Shown here piece by piece: positions 1-10,300 of a stretch of 64,000 nt of DNA (the first letter of the stretch is position 1; each line of letters begins with the position of its first letter). The DNA is taken from the NCBI RefSeq assembly GCF_029433105.1, contig NZ_JARNTW010000002.1:227744-291743 (forward strand), read 5' to 3'. The position numbers and the translations under genes were made by a program. The notes beneath the pieces are model-generated. The model ran no database searches. It was given only the letters and a program-made list of their open reading frames with translations, and was not told where the DNA came from. The DNA is from Runella sp. MFBS21 (GTDB lineage: Bacteria > Bacteroidota > Bacteroidia > Cytophagales > Spirosomataceae).

Positions 1-335
1 CAGGGTTGGTTTGGTTTATGTTGCCGTTGTTACTACTCCTAACCCTGCCAACGTTCTAAACGTTTGGCAGGGTTGGGTTGTGCCATTTCCAACGTTGGCA
101 GGGTTGGTTTGGTTTATGTTGCCGTTGTTACTATTCCTAACCCTGCCAACGTTCTAAACGTTTGGCAGGGTTGGTTGTGCCATTTCCAACGTTGGCAGGG
201 TTGGTTTGGTTTATGTTGCCGTTGTTACTATTCCTAACCCTGCCAACGTTCTAAACGTTTGGCAGGGTTGGTTTGGTTTATGTTGCCGTTGTTACTACTC
301 CTAACCCTGCCAACGTTCATACTCTGCCAACGTTC
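1..335. repeat. tandem array of hairpin-forming repeats
   Basis: Four head-to-tail units begin at positions 1, 99, 196 and 263, giving periods of 98, 97 and 67 bp. The third unit lacks about 30 bp and the last breaks down after about 320. Each unit carries an inverted repeat with arms AACCCTGCCAACG and CGTTTGGCAGGGTT around a short TCTAAA loop, so each can fold into a GC-rich hairpin. Sequence between the hairpins is also conserved, which is unlike CRISPR spacers. The array may continue left of the window. The rest of the stretch up to 493 shows no gene. Confidence 0.9.
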
Positions 336-493
336 AAAATGGCAAGGTGATTTAAAATTTGGCAAGTATTTTGTAGGTTCTATGGTAAATGTGCAAATTT
401 GGAAATGTATCGGAGGCCGTCGCTTGCGCCCTCATTTTGTGACAGTTCTGAAAATCAAACATTATTTTCTTTGCCCTAATCCTCTCTTATATC

Positions 494-2656
494 ATGTTTC
501 GTCTTTTAGTTATTCTGTTGGTATTGTTTATCCATGAAAGCGTTGCTCAGTCTATTCCTGAAGTAGCGTGTTTTCGGGATGTGGATGCCCTTGCTACCAC
601 TTGGGATACGGCTGCTACGGTGGCATTGAAAGGTACTCGTTTTACACCTAGTGTAGTTAATCAGTCATCTACGGTTCCTATTTTGTTTGAAAGTACTATT
701 GAAGGACAGCCTTCGGAAGTAAAAATAGAATTGGCTGATAAGTCGATAATTGCCTTGAATGACAAAGGTTTAGAAGGTGATAAAACTGGTAACGACGGCA
801 TATATTCTGCCCGCATTGCGCGCCCTTCTACGGGTTGGCAGCCTTTTTTGGGTTATCTGAAAGTTTCAGAAAATGGTGCTCAAGTAGCTCAACTCAACCT
901 AATTTTAATGGTATTGACGCCCGAAATGCCACTGGTACGTACTGTCAAGATAGACAACTCAACGCAGTTTTCGGATTATGTCTTTAACATGGTAGTGCCT
1001 TCCAACTCCTCCAATACCTTCGATGTACGACAAATCGCTCAAGGATTTTACAAACATCACGGCGACAATTTTGATTTTATCAATGTGGTGTTGGTGCCAG
1101 GTTATATTGGTAATCGTTATCACAGCTATGTGTCCAATGCCATTCAGGGGTTGGGAATGCCTATTGTGAACAATAGTGCTAGCTATGGCAGCAAGGGGAA
1201 GTTGTTGGGCTTCAATTTCTTTCCTGTGCCTTCTTTTTTTGATGCCGCTAGCAATGGCTACAATCACGAAATAGGGCATCAGTGGATTAATTATTTCAGT
1301 AATTCTTTTTTGAAAGAAGGTATTCCGCATTGGCCTATTTCTAATTTGGCAGCAGGGGTAATGGGATTTAGCATTGGCGGAGCAAATGGAGCTGGAGGGA
1401 GTTTTAGTCGAAAACTCGTAGAAGAAGGAAATTCTTTCAAACTCGTGGACGATAGCGTTAATTTTCCTCCTTATTTCAACGATTGGGAAATGTATCTGAT
1501 GGGGCTAATTCCGACTAATGAGGTGAGTTCGTTGGCTATTATTTTCAAAGACCAAACTACCTTCCCTACGGAGAATAGTTACCCAAAATCGGCTTTCAAT
1601 ATTTTTTCATTTTCAGACTTGATTCGAATTGTAGGAGAGAGGAGCCCCCGGTCGAGCCAAAGCCCCAAAGAGTTTACGATTGCAACGATTGTACTTTCTG
1701 AAACCCTGCTCAATGAAGAAGAAATGGCCTATTTTGATTTTATGGCCAAACGTGCCGAAGCCACATCCCAAGTAGCGGTTAGAGAGGGATTGTCTACCTA
1801 TATGGGCAAACCTTTTTTGGTAGCTACTCGCGGTAAAGCTACTTTGAAGGCAGCTCTCAATACCAATTTTTCGTGCGACCAAGTGCTTCCTAAACCTGTT
1901 TTGATTTCGGATAATAATTTTTCATTTTGTGAAGGGAGTAGCACAACGCTGAAAGTAGAAACCGCAGCGGCAAGTTATGTTTGGTACGTGGACGGTACAG
2001 TGATAACTGACCAGAAAACCAACACCTTGGTAGTGTCGAAAGCAGGTAGCTATGCAGTAGTAGCTCAGGATACCAAAGGCTGTAACAGCGTGCGTTCGGA
2101 CGAAAAAAAGGTGGAAAGTTTGCCTTTACCAGCGCGTCCAACGGTGGTAGCTGATGGTAACACTACGGTTTTTGCGCCCCAAAAAGTAAAGCTTACTGCC
2201 TCTACTTCGGAGGTAGTGACCTACCAATGGCAGAAAGAAAATGTAAATATTACTAATGCGACTCAGGCAACTTATGAGGCTGCCGAATCGGGTACTTACC
2301 GCGTTCAGGTAACAAGTCAGCGGGGGTGTATCAACTTTTCGGAAGCCATCAAAGTAGAAATTCAGCCCGTATTATCGACCTCTGTGTCGGTGCCTCAGCA
2401 GGTGGAGCTGATGAATTTTCCTAATCCTTTTAGCCAAACTACCCAAATCAAATTTGGCCTACCGTCGGCTGCTTCTGTGAGTTTGAAGATATACACCCAA
2501 ACAGGACGAGAAATCGGAAAAGTAGTGGAAGGTAAGTATGGGGCAGGGTGGCACGTACTAGATTTTGATGCCAAAACCCTGCCCGCAGGTTTGTATATTT
2601 ATCGATTAGAAACCAATCAATCGCATAAAGTGGAAAAGAAAATGATAGTGGAGTGA
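494..2656 (+). CDS. secreted HExxH metallopeptidase-like protein with type IX sorting domain
   Basis: A 720-residue exported protein. Residues 1-18 form a signal peptide ending VAQ. The middle carries NHEIGHQW (H258, E259, H262), the HExxH zinc motif of gluzincin-like peptidases. The third zinc ligand is not obvious, so the family is not assigned. Residues around 470-630 look like two Ig/PKD-type beta-sandwich modules that end in the usual 'TYRVQVTSQRGC' style strand. Residues about 640-720 match a T9SS type A sorting domain (NFPNPF, LKIYTQTGREI, GLYIYRLE), which sends the protein across the outer membrane and is then removed. The gene converges on the sulfatase at 2661 with only 4 bp between stop codons. 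It probably acts as a cell-surface or released protease. Substrate is unknown. Confidence 0.8.
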   Translation: MFRLLVILLVLFIHESVAQSIPEVACFRDVDALATTWDTAATVALKGTRFTPSVVNQSSTVPILFESTIEGQPSEVKIELADKSIIALNDKGLEGDKTGNDGIYSARIARPSTGWQPFLGYLKVSENGAQVAQLNLILMVLTPEMPLVRTVKIDNSTQFSDYVFNMVVPSNSSNTFDVRQIAQGFYKHHGDNFDFINVVLVPGYIGNRYHSYVSNAIQGLGMPIVNNSASYGSKGKLLGFNFFPVPSFFDAASNGYNHEIGHQWINYFSNSFLKEGIPHWPISNLAAGVMGFSIGGANGAGGSFSRKLVEEGNSFKLVDDSVNFPPYFNDWEMYLMGLIPTNEVSSLAIIFKDQTTFPTENSYPKSAFNIFSFSDLIRIVGERSPRSSQSPKEFTIATIVLSETLLNEEEMAYFDFMAKRAEATSQVAVREGLSTYMGKPFLVATRGKATLKAALNTNFSCDQVLPKPVLISDNNFSFCEGSSTTLKVETAAASYVWYVDGTVITDQKTNTLVVSKAGSYAVVAQDTKGCNSVRSDEKKVESLPLPARPTVVADGNTTVFAPQKVKLTASTSEVVTYQWQKENVNITNATQATYEAAESGTYRVQVTSQRGCINFSEAIKVEIQPVLSTSVSVPQQVELMNFPNPFSQTTQIKFGLPSAASVSLKIYTQTGREIGKVVEGKYGAGWHVLDFDAKTLPAGLYIYRLETNQSHKVEKKMIVE

Positions 2657-2660
2657 TGCA

Positions 2661-4133
2661 TTACTCCGCTTTTCCACTCGGGCGCACATTTTTGCCAACG
2701 CGTTTGGTGAGGTCATCTCCCAAATCTTCGCGGGCTTCTTCGGCTACTTTTTGGAGTTCGGCCAAAATCTCAGGATAAAGTTCCTTTACATCATATCGTT
2801 CGGCGGGGTCACGGCGAAGGTCGTAAAGGGCTAACGGAAATGGATGATTTTCGGGGGCTTTGCCCGGAAATCCATCATTGCCCGGAAGCTGACCTTCATA
2901 GGTGCGCCCTTCGTGCGGCAGTACGAGTTTCCAGTCATCACGGCGCACAGCTTCTAGGTTGTTTCGGCGATAGTAGTAATAAAAGTACTTTCGAGGCGTG
3001 GCTGAGAGGTCACCTTTGATGAGCGAAAGGATATTGACTCCGTCGATTTTCTTTTCGGGGAGTTTGGCGTCAGCGATGTGGGCAAGCGTGGGTAATAAGT
3101 CAATCGTCGAGGCTAGTTTGTTGCAAACGACTCCTTCGGGCGTTACTCCTTTCCAACGCACAATACAAGGCACTCGCTGCCCGCCTTCGAAGCTATTGCC
3201 TTTGCCTTCACGGAAGCCACCCGACGAGCCCGCATGATTGCCGTAATTGAGCCAAGGGCCGTTGTCGCTCGTAAAGATGACAATGGTGTTTTTGTCGAGG
3301 CCTGTTTCTTTCAGAGCCTTCATGATTTCTCCTACCGACCAGTCGATTTCCATCAATACATCCCCATAAGTACCTTGTTGGCTTTTGCCTTTAAATTTAG
3401 CCGAAGCTGCAATCGGCACGTGTGGCATTGAGTGAGGGAGATAGATAAAAAAGGGTTCTTTCTTATGTTTTTTGATAAAGTTGACGGCATTTTCGGTGTA
3501 GATACCCGTGAGCTTAGCTTGGTCGTCGAGGGTTTTGATTTCTTGTAGGGTATCTAAATTATGGATAAGAGGTAACAGCGGGAAGCTTTTTTTGCGATTG
3601 TCACTGGCGTTTGAGATAGGTTGCCCGTCGTAATGCACCGGCCACATATCGTTGGAATAAGGCAACCCCACATATTCGTCAAAGCCCTGCTTTGTAGGCA
3701 AGAAAGCAGGCTTGTCGCCCAAGTGCCACTTACCAAACATCGCCGTGGCGTAGCCTTTGGTTTTGAGTACTTCGGCAATGGTCGTCTCTTCGGGGTTAAG
3801 CCCTACTTTGGCATGAGGAAATAAAGCTCCCGAAATACCGACGCGATTGGGATAGCAGCCCGTAAGCAAGGCCGCGCGTGAAGCACTACATACGGCTTGG
3901 GCAGCCAAAAAATTGGTAAAGCGAACCCCTTCGGCGGCTAGCTTGTCGAGGTGAGGGGTGCGGTATTGTAAAGCTCCATAACAGCTCAAATCTCCATAGC
4001 CGAGATCGTCCATAAAAATCAAAATGACATTGGGCGGCGTAGCTTTGGGCGCTCTTTCGATTGATAAAAACCGAAAGGCAGAAACGGCTAGGAGTGAACC
4101 TAAACCGACCAATAGAAGAAGGGTTTTTCTCAT
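2661..4133 (-). CDS. sulfatase, S1 family (FGly type)
   Basis: A 490-residue periplasmic sulfatase with an N-terminal signal or anchor segment (residues 3-20). The metal-site start NVILIFMDDLGYGD carries D42 and D43. The catalytic signature is C82-S-A-S-R, in which the cysteine must be converted to formylglycine. This is followed by LLTG and GKWHLG, the other family motifs. It is the last gene of the minus-strand sigma-FecR-SusC-SusD-sulfatase-sulfatase locus, 16 bp after the other sulfatase. It should remove sulfate esters from imported glycan fragments. The maturing enzyme is not in the window. It is clearly diverged from its neighbour at 4150, so the two probably act on different sulfate positions (inference). 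Confidence 0.93.
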   Translation of the reverse strand: MRKTLLLLVGLGSLLAVSAFRFLSIERAPKATPPNVILIFMDDLGYGDLSCYGALQYRTPHLDKLAAEGVRFTNFLAAQAVCSASRAALLTGCYPNRVGISGALFPHAKVGLNPEETTIAEVLKTKGYATAMFGKWHLGDKPAFLPTKQGFDEYVGLPYSNDMWPVHYDGQPISNASDNRKKSFPLLPLIHNLDTLQEIKTLDDQAKLTGIYTENAVNFIKKHKKEPFFIYLPHSMPHVPIAASAKFKGKSQQGTYGDVLMEIDWSVGEIMKALKETGLDKNTIVIFTSDNGPWLNYGNHAGSSGGFREGKGNSFEGGQRVPCIVRWKGVTPEGVVCNKLASTIDLLPTLAHIADAKLPEKKIDGVNILSLIKGDLSATPRKYFYYYYRRNNLEAVRRDDWKLVLPHEGRTYEGQLPGNDGFPGKAPENHPFPLALYDLRRDPAERYDVKELYPEILAELQKVAEEAREDLGDDLTKRVGKNVRPSGKAE

Positions 4134-4149
4134 GATAGTGGGGGAAACG

Positions 4150-5625
4150 TTATTTTTTTACTTCAAATTTAGGGTCAACAAACTCCCAATCTTGAATGTG
4201 AGAGGGACGGTGTTCGCGTTTTACAATGGCATCAAATTGCGGAATAAGCTCGGGGTGTTGAGCAGCGATGTTGTTTTGTTCGCCTTCATCTTTCGACAAA
4301 TCGTAGACTTCCCAAGCGGCTTTAGGATTGGTTTTCATATTACGTTTGACCCCCTTCCAATTTCCAATTCTGACCGCTAACTGCCCTCCATTTTCGGGAA
4401 ATTCAAAATAAAGAAAATCATGTTTTTGCTGGCCCCCTTTTTGCAACAAGGTAGGTAAAAAAGAAATACCATCGGTAGGCAGGGCGGGTTTTGTGCGTAG
4501 AAGGTCGGCGCAGGTAGCCATTACATCATATTGCGTTGAAATATGGTCGGTGATTTGCCCAGCCTTGATTTTGTTTTTCCAATACGCAATCATCGGCATT
4601 CGGATACCTCCTTCATAGACATCCCTTTTGACTCCCTTGAAGGGACCGCTGCTTTCAAAAAAACGAGTATCTACGGCTTTGTCAAAAGTAGCGCCGTTGT
4701 CGCTCGAAAACATAATAATAGTATTTTCTTCAATGCCGAGTTTTTTTACCAAATTCCAGATTTGACCTACTTGCTCGTCAAGATACGAAATCATGGCAGC
4801 ATAGGTGGCATATTGGTAGCGAGTAGATGCATAGCCGTGTTGGCCACGATAGGGCTTGTCGTCAAACTGACCAAGGTAGGCTTTCACTGCTTCGGCAGGG
4901 GCTTGGAGTGACAAGTGAGGAAGCGTATAAGGCAAATACAAGAAAAATGGCTGGCTTTTGTGCTCCTTGATGAAGGCACTTGCTTGCTCGGTCATTTTGT
5001 CGATGGCATATTCGTTGCCGGTATAGTATTCGTAGTTTTCATCGCCCTCAGCCATCGGTTTATGGACTCTGATAAAGGTATTGTTGAGGGGTACTTTTTC
5101 ACCATTTTTCCAGAGGTGCGTTGGATAAAAATTATGAGACTGTTTCTGACAAAGCAGTCCATAAAAGAAATCAAAGCCTTGTTGGTTAGGATTGCCGGTG
5201 GTGTTGGCCATGCCCAAGCCCCATTTGCCCACGGCCCCTGTTTTGTAGCCCGCTTTTTGAAACAAATGCCCCAGCGTAAACGCACCTTCGTTGAGGGGCA
5301 TTTGGCCGCCTTCTTTGTCATCTTCAAAACCGCCTAGTTCATAATTGCCTCTGATATAGGTATGCCCCGTATGGCGACCCGTCATCAGACCACAGCGCGA
5401 AGGAGCACATACAGGAGCGGAAGAATAATGCTGCGTAAAGCGCATCCCTTGGGCGGCTAGTTGGTCTAGGTAAGGTGTTTTGATTTTTTTTTGACCATAA
5501 CATCCCAACTCTCCATATCCCAAATCATCGGCAAAAATGTAAATGACATTGGGTTTGGTAATGTTTTTTTGGGCATAGGCCAACTGCGTAAACAAGATAA
5601 GGGTTAGCAAGAACAGTCGTTGCAT
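4150..5625 (-). CDS. sulfatase, S1 family (FGly type)
   Basis: A 491-residue protein with a cleavable signal peptide (residues 1-19, ending AYAQ). NVIYIFADDLGYGELGCYG holds the calcium-ligand aspartates (D33, D34). The catalytic motif is C73-A-P-S-R followed by CGLMTGRHTGH, and GKWGLG replaces the more common GKWHLG. It hydrolyses sulfate esters, most likely in the periplasm. It sits between SusD (61 bp upstream) and the second sulfatase (16 bp downstream) on the minus strand and is presumably co-transcribed. An inverted repeat in the gap after susD may reduce transcription into it. Substrate position cannot be read from the sequence. Confidence 0.93.
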   Translation of the reverse strand: MQRLFLLTLILFTQLAYAQKNITKPNVIYIFADDLGYGELGCYGQKKIKTPYLDQLAAQGMRFTQHYSSAPVCAPSRCGLMTGRHTGHTYIRGNYELGGFEDDKEGGQMPLNEGAFTLGHLFQKAGYKTGAVGKWGLGMANTTGNPNQQGFDFFYGLLCQKQSHNFYPTHLWKNGEKVPLNNTFIRVHKPMAEGDENYEYYTGNEYAIDKMTEQASAFIKEHKSQPFFLYLPYTLPHLSLQAPAEAVKAYLGQFDDKPYRGQHGYASTRYQYATYAAMISYLDEQVGQIWNLVKKLGIEENTIIMFSSDNGATFDKAVDTRFFESSGPFKGVKRDVYEGGIRMPMIAYWKNKIKAGQITDHISTQYDVMATCADLLRTKPALPTDGISFLPTLLQKGGQQKHDFLYFEFPENGGQLAVRIGNWKGVKRNMKTNPKAAWEVYDLSKDEGEQNNIAAQHPELIPQFDAIVKREHRPSHIQDWEFVDPKFEVKK

Positions 5626-5646
5626 AATTCATAGTGTTATGGAGAA

Positions 5647-5678
5647 AGGGCTTAGAAAACATGGTGTCTCTAAGCCCT
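5647..5678 (-). promoter_or_regulatory. intraoperonic hairpin between susD and sulfatase
   Basis: Arms GGGCTTAG (5648-5655) and CTAAGCCC (5670-5677) pair around a 14-base loop. On the minus strand the hairpin is followed by a pyrimidine-rich TTTCTCC rather than a true U-run. It lies 9 bp after the susD stop. It could act as a weak terminator or as an mRNA-stabilising 3' end that lowers sulfatase expression relative to susCD. This role is inference. Confidence 0.5.
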
Positions 5679-5686
5679 GTAAAATA

Positions 5687-7258
5687 TTACCAACCCGCAT
5701 TTTGAGTTAGCTCAGGGTTGAGTTCGCGTTCTTTTTGGGGTATGGGCCACAAATAGTGCTTTTTCGCATCAAATACCCGCGTAAATGATGAAATCTGGAT
5801 GGTTTTGAGGGCAGTGCCGTCCACATAGGTCATACCAAATACATCGCCCGACATTACTTTCTCGGCGATTTTCCAACGGCGAATATCATACAAACGCAAT
5901 CCTTCAAATGCCAATTCTAAAGTACGCTCTTTGCGAACGGCCTCACGTGCTTGGGCTTGGGTGAGGTTGTTTTCTAATACTGGAAGTTTTACATCTGCTC
6001 TTTGGCGTACTTGATTGATAGCATCATATACCGAAGCGTCGATTTGATTTAGTTCGATTTTGGCCTCTGCGTAGGTCAATAGTACTTCGGCATAGCGCAA
6101 AAGGATGATATTGATACCGCAGTTGCCACCTGTGGCAAGGTCTTCTTTGTTGATGTATTTTTTCATCACAAAACCCGTAGAAGTCGCCAAATAAGTATTC
6201 CCAATCGCATCGGCAGTGCCGCTTGTAGGACGTGGGTCAAATTTTTTGCCATCAGGAAGATCGTCGCCCAATACAAAGATAGAGGCGCGTAAACGTGGGT
6301 CACGGTTTTTGTAAGGATCCTTGGGGTCAAAGCCACTCGTGGGGTCGGTGATGTCTTTGCCATTGGCCATCGGATAAGCATCTACGAGGGCTTTGGTCGG
6401 AACGTAAGTATTGTTGGCGGTACGTTGGCTATAAGGACCCATGTTGGCAAAGACATTGTTGGAATAATTGTCTTTGATGAATTGCTTGTCCAAAATGACT
6501 TCCGAATTATTTTCGGCTGCATACGAAAACAAGTTGGCATAGCTGGGATAAAGCGTGTAAGTTTTGGCATCGATGACGGCCTTGGCAGCATCGGCGGCTT
6601 CTTGATAGCGCCCCGCCCATAGAGCTGCTCTTGCTTTGAGGGCGAGTGCAGCGCCTTTGGTGACACGGCCTTTTTCGGTCTGCACCGCTGGTAAGTCATT
6701 GGCTGCTTCGGTTAGCTCTTTCGAAACAAAATCCCAAACCTGAGCCGAAGGAGTGCGTTTGAGGGTTCGCGACTCTTCAATGCCAATGTTGGTCACGACC
6801 AATGGCACGTCTCCAAACAGCCCCACAAGCTTGATATACTGATAAGCACGTAGGGTGCGAGCTTCGGCTTTCAAGCGAGCAATAAAAGCGGTATTGGTGG
6901 TTTGTACTTTGTCTATGTTGGTCAAAAAATCATTGGCCAAACGAATCCCACGGTAAGCCGCTGTCCACTCGGCTTGCGGACGCGAGTTGAGGGCATCATA
7001 AATACCCTTTTCAATATTTGATTCTGCCTGAAACACCTGGTTGACGTGGGCGATGTCGGTGATACCTTCGATGGCAAAAATATTTACTCCGTCGAGGGCA
7101 GGATAGAGGCCGTTGGAGGCCAAGGTGGCATCTTTTTCAGTTTTCCAGAAAATTTCGGACGAAATACGGTCGTTTGGAATCGTTTCGAGTAAGCCTCTTT
7201 CGCAACTAGCAAGCAGACTGACCACTGCTATTGCTGGGATGATATGTTTGATTTTCAT
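5687..7258 (-). CDS. SusD/RagB family outer-membrane glycan-binding lipoprotein
   Basis: About 523 residues from the ATG at 7258. A TTG at 7288 would add ten residues, but the 7258 start puts the basic N terminus directly before the hydrophobic stretch. The lipobox LLASC marks the lipidated cysteine. The alpha-helical SusD N-terminal part contains the usual RAYQYIKLVGLFGDVPLV strand. The C-terminal part ends YLWPIPQKERELNPELTQNAGW, the typical family ending. The protein forms the lid of the SusC transporter at 7315, lying 56 bp downstream of it, and binds the oligosaccharide. The two sulfatases downstream suggest a sulfated glycan. Confidence 0.95.
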   Translation of the reverse strand: MKIKHIIPAIAVVSLLASCERGLLETIPNDRISSEIFWKTEKDATLASNGLYPALDGVNIFAIEGITDIAHVNQVFQAESNIEKGIYDALNSRPQAEWTAAYRGIRLANDFLTNIDKVQTTNTAFIARLKAEARTLRAYQYIKLVGLFGDVPLVVTNIGIEESRTLKRTPSAQVWDFVSKELTEAANDLPAVQTEKGRVTKGAALALKARAALWAGRYQEAADAAKAVIDAKTYTLYPSYANLFSYAAENNSEVILDKQFIKDNYSNNVFANMGPYSQRTANNTYVPTKALVDAYPMANGKDITDPTSGFDPKDPYKNRDPRLRASIFVLGDDLPDGKKFDPRPTSGTADAIGNTYLATSTGFVMKKYINKEDLATGGNCGINIILLRYAEVLLTYAEAKIELNQIDASVYDAINQVRQRADVKLPVLENNLTQAQAREAVRKERTLELAFEGLRLYDIRRWKIAEKVMSGDVFGMTYVDGTALKTIQISSFTRVFDAKKHYLWPIPQKERELNPELTQNAGW

Positions 7259-7314
7259 CGTTTTAAGAGAAATATTTTGTTTTTTCAAATCAATAATGAT
7301 GAGAAAAAGGTGGA

Positions 7315-10300
7315 TTAAAATTGTAAATTAAGACCTACAGTTGCCAAGGAGGTTTGAGGATAGTAGGTGGCGCGTCCAGACTCGGCTTCGGGGTCGAGAT
7401 TCCATTCGTTAAGTTTGGAGAAAGTAAGCAAGTTGGTGGTACTTATATAAACCGTAGCGCGGTTGGCTTTTACTTTTTCCAAAATACCTTTGGGTAAAGT
7501 ATAAGACAATTGAATGGTTTTCAATCTCAAATAAGAACCGTCGATAATCATGCGGTCGGAGGTGTTGACGTTGCGCAAATCAAACTTAACAGGACGAGGG
7601 AAGCGCGCGTTGGGGTTTTCGGGAGTCCAGTAGTCGTTGGTGAAGATTTTGTGCGTAAAGCCTTCGTAGTTGCCCATTTCGGCCAATGCTCCCGACAAAC
7701 GAGTATCTACATCGGCTGCTCCTTGCCACTGCATAAAAAGGTTGAAGTTTTTGAAACTAAAGTTGGTGTTCAACCCAAAAGTGTATTTGGGGAAAGTAAG
7801 TCCCAGAAAAGTCATATCGTCACTGTTGATTTTGCCGTCGTTGTTAAGATCCACATATTTGACATCTCCTGGTTTGGTATTAGGCACAATAATGGGGTAG
7901 GCGTTGATTTGGTCAACGGTCTGAAAAAGCCCGTCGGTTTTGTAGCCCCAATGAGCATTGTAAGGCAAACCTTCTTTGATGATATAGCGTGGGTCAATGT
8001 CCGAACCGCTGATGTAGGGGCCTGTTTTGGCCAAATCTACCACTTTGTTGTTGTTTTGGGCAAAATTGACTCCTAAGTCATAGGCAAATCCGCTTTGGGT
8101 TTTGTTTCTGAAATTGATACCCAATTCGATTCCTTTGTTCTGAACTTTTCCGGCGTTTTGAGGAGGCGCATTTAGACCTACGGTGGTAGGAATCGGTAAA
8201 TTCAACAAAATCCCGTCGGTGAGTTTGTCATAATAATCAAAGGTAAAGCTCAGGCGATTGTTCCAAAGCTGTGCATCCAATCCAAGGTCAGTTTGGGTCG
8301 TGGTTTCCCAAGTAAGATTGGGATTGGCCAAATTGGATTGAACATAGCCTTGTACGACTGTTCCGCCAAAAGTATAAGTAGAAGAGTTGAGGGTTTGGAA
8401 ATAACTATACAAGCCTACCGCCTGATTTCCAGTTTTTCCCCATGACCCCCGTACTTTGAGTTCGTTGACTATGTTTTTGAGAGGTTCAAAGAAGGCTTCT
8501 TCTGATACCCGCCAACCTGCCGAAAAAGAGGGGAAAAAGCTGTAAACTTTGTCGCCCGTAAAACGTGACGAACCATCATAGCGGGCGTTGGCTTCAAAAA
8601 GGTATTTGTCGGCAAAGGTGTAATTCAAACGCCCAAAAAACGAACGAAGTCCCCATTGGGTATCATTACCACTGTTGTTTTTGTTGGTTTCTGAGCCTAC
8701 ACCTATTGATTGTACATCGTTGTTATAGAAATCTTCACGATAAGCACTGATGGTGTTGAATACGTTTTTGATTTCTGAATATCCTACCAGTGCTTTTACT
8801 TCATGCTGCCCGAAGGTATTGCTGTAGCCTAATAAGTTGTTGAGAGTAGTTTCGCGGGTATTGTTTCTAATCTCCGTGAGGTTGTTGCGCGGGATAGTTT
8901 TTCTTACCAACGAAGGATTGTAGTAATCCAAGACCGTGTAAGCATTGCTATAGTTTTTGCTTTGTTCAAAAGTATATCGTACGGCATACTGAGTCGTAAA
9001 TTTAAGATTTGGTACAATCTCCCATTCTACTTTTCCGCTTCCAAAGAGATAGTCTTGAATGTTTTTGGAAAGCCCTGCGATTTCGGCGTACATGAGAGGA
9101 TTGTTGCCTTGTGCACTTACGCCGTAGGTACCGTCGGGATATTTGGGTACTGCCCACAAAGAACCATGAAACATAGTATTGAACACGTTGTATTCGCTGA
9201 TAGGCGTTTGCCAGTTGGTATTACGATAATTGACGTCTAAACTAGCCGACAAACGAGACGATACTTTAAAATCAGTATTGGCTCTAAACTCCTTAATGTC
9301 GCTATTGAAGTTGGGGGCAATCCCGTCTTGTTTTTGATAACGAACGCCCACACGGCCTCTGAATACATCATTGCCGCCGCTAACGGCGATATTGTGGCTC
9401 ATTTGGGGAGCCGAACGAAGCACAGTATTAAACCAAGTATTGGGCAAAGGGAACTTGAGGCGGTCGGTGGCATTGACATACTCGGTGATTTGTGCTTCGG
9501 TGTATTTGGGAGCCGCACCTGAGTTGACATAGGCGACGTTTTGTAAGCGCATATAAGGCTCCAAATCCATCATTTGAGGTTTGTTGATGGCATTTTGGAT
9601 GGCATAAAAACCGCTATAATCCACCACTGCTTTACCCGACTTGGCGCGTTTGGTAGTCACTAGTACTACGCCATTGGCTGCCCGCGAACCGTAGATAGCT
9701 GTGGAAGAAGCATCTTTTAATACCGAAATACTTTCTACATCGTCGAGGTTGATGGTATTGAAAGGTTGCTCTACGCCGTCCACAATAAACAAGGGGTCGT
9801 TTGAACTAAGAGTGGTGATGCCACGCACGCGGATGGTGGCGTTGTTGCGAGCACCGGGCGAACCGCCACGGTCCAAAATAGTGACACCCGGTGCGATGCC
9901 TTGGAGTGCTTGGTTGGCATTCGATACGGGTCGGCGGGTAAGCTGTTCGCCTTTTACTTCGGCTACTGCACTCGTCAAACTTGTACGTTTCTGCACCCCA
10001 TACCCTACCACTACGACTTCGCCTAAGGCTTTGGTGTCGGTAGCGAGGGTAAGATTGATAGAAGTCTGATTGCCGACGGTTACTTCTTGGGGAAGATAGC
10101 CTACATAGCTAAACACCAAAATCGCTTTTTCATCGGGAACTGTGATCTGGAAAGTTCCACTGCCGTCGGTAGTAGTACCACGGTTGGTACCTTTAAGCAA
10201 AACGCTTACTCCAGGCAATCCTTGACCTGTTTCGTCGTTTACTTTTCCCGTAACTTTGATTTCTTGAGGAGCATTTTGAGTGATTCCATTTATCACCATA

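Noticed and set aside
1-335. CRISPR array
   Set aside because: Whole units, including the inter-hairpin parts, are repeated, and the unit length is unsuitable for a CRISPR repeat-spacer array.
259-537. 92-codon frame on the plus strand
   Set aside because: It lies inside the tandem repeat and runs into the start of the metallopeptidase-like gene. The translated sequence is repetitive and not protein-like.
7510-8076. 188-codon plus-strand frame
   Set aside because: Antisense to the first susC gene. It is a shadow of the strongly coding minus strand.
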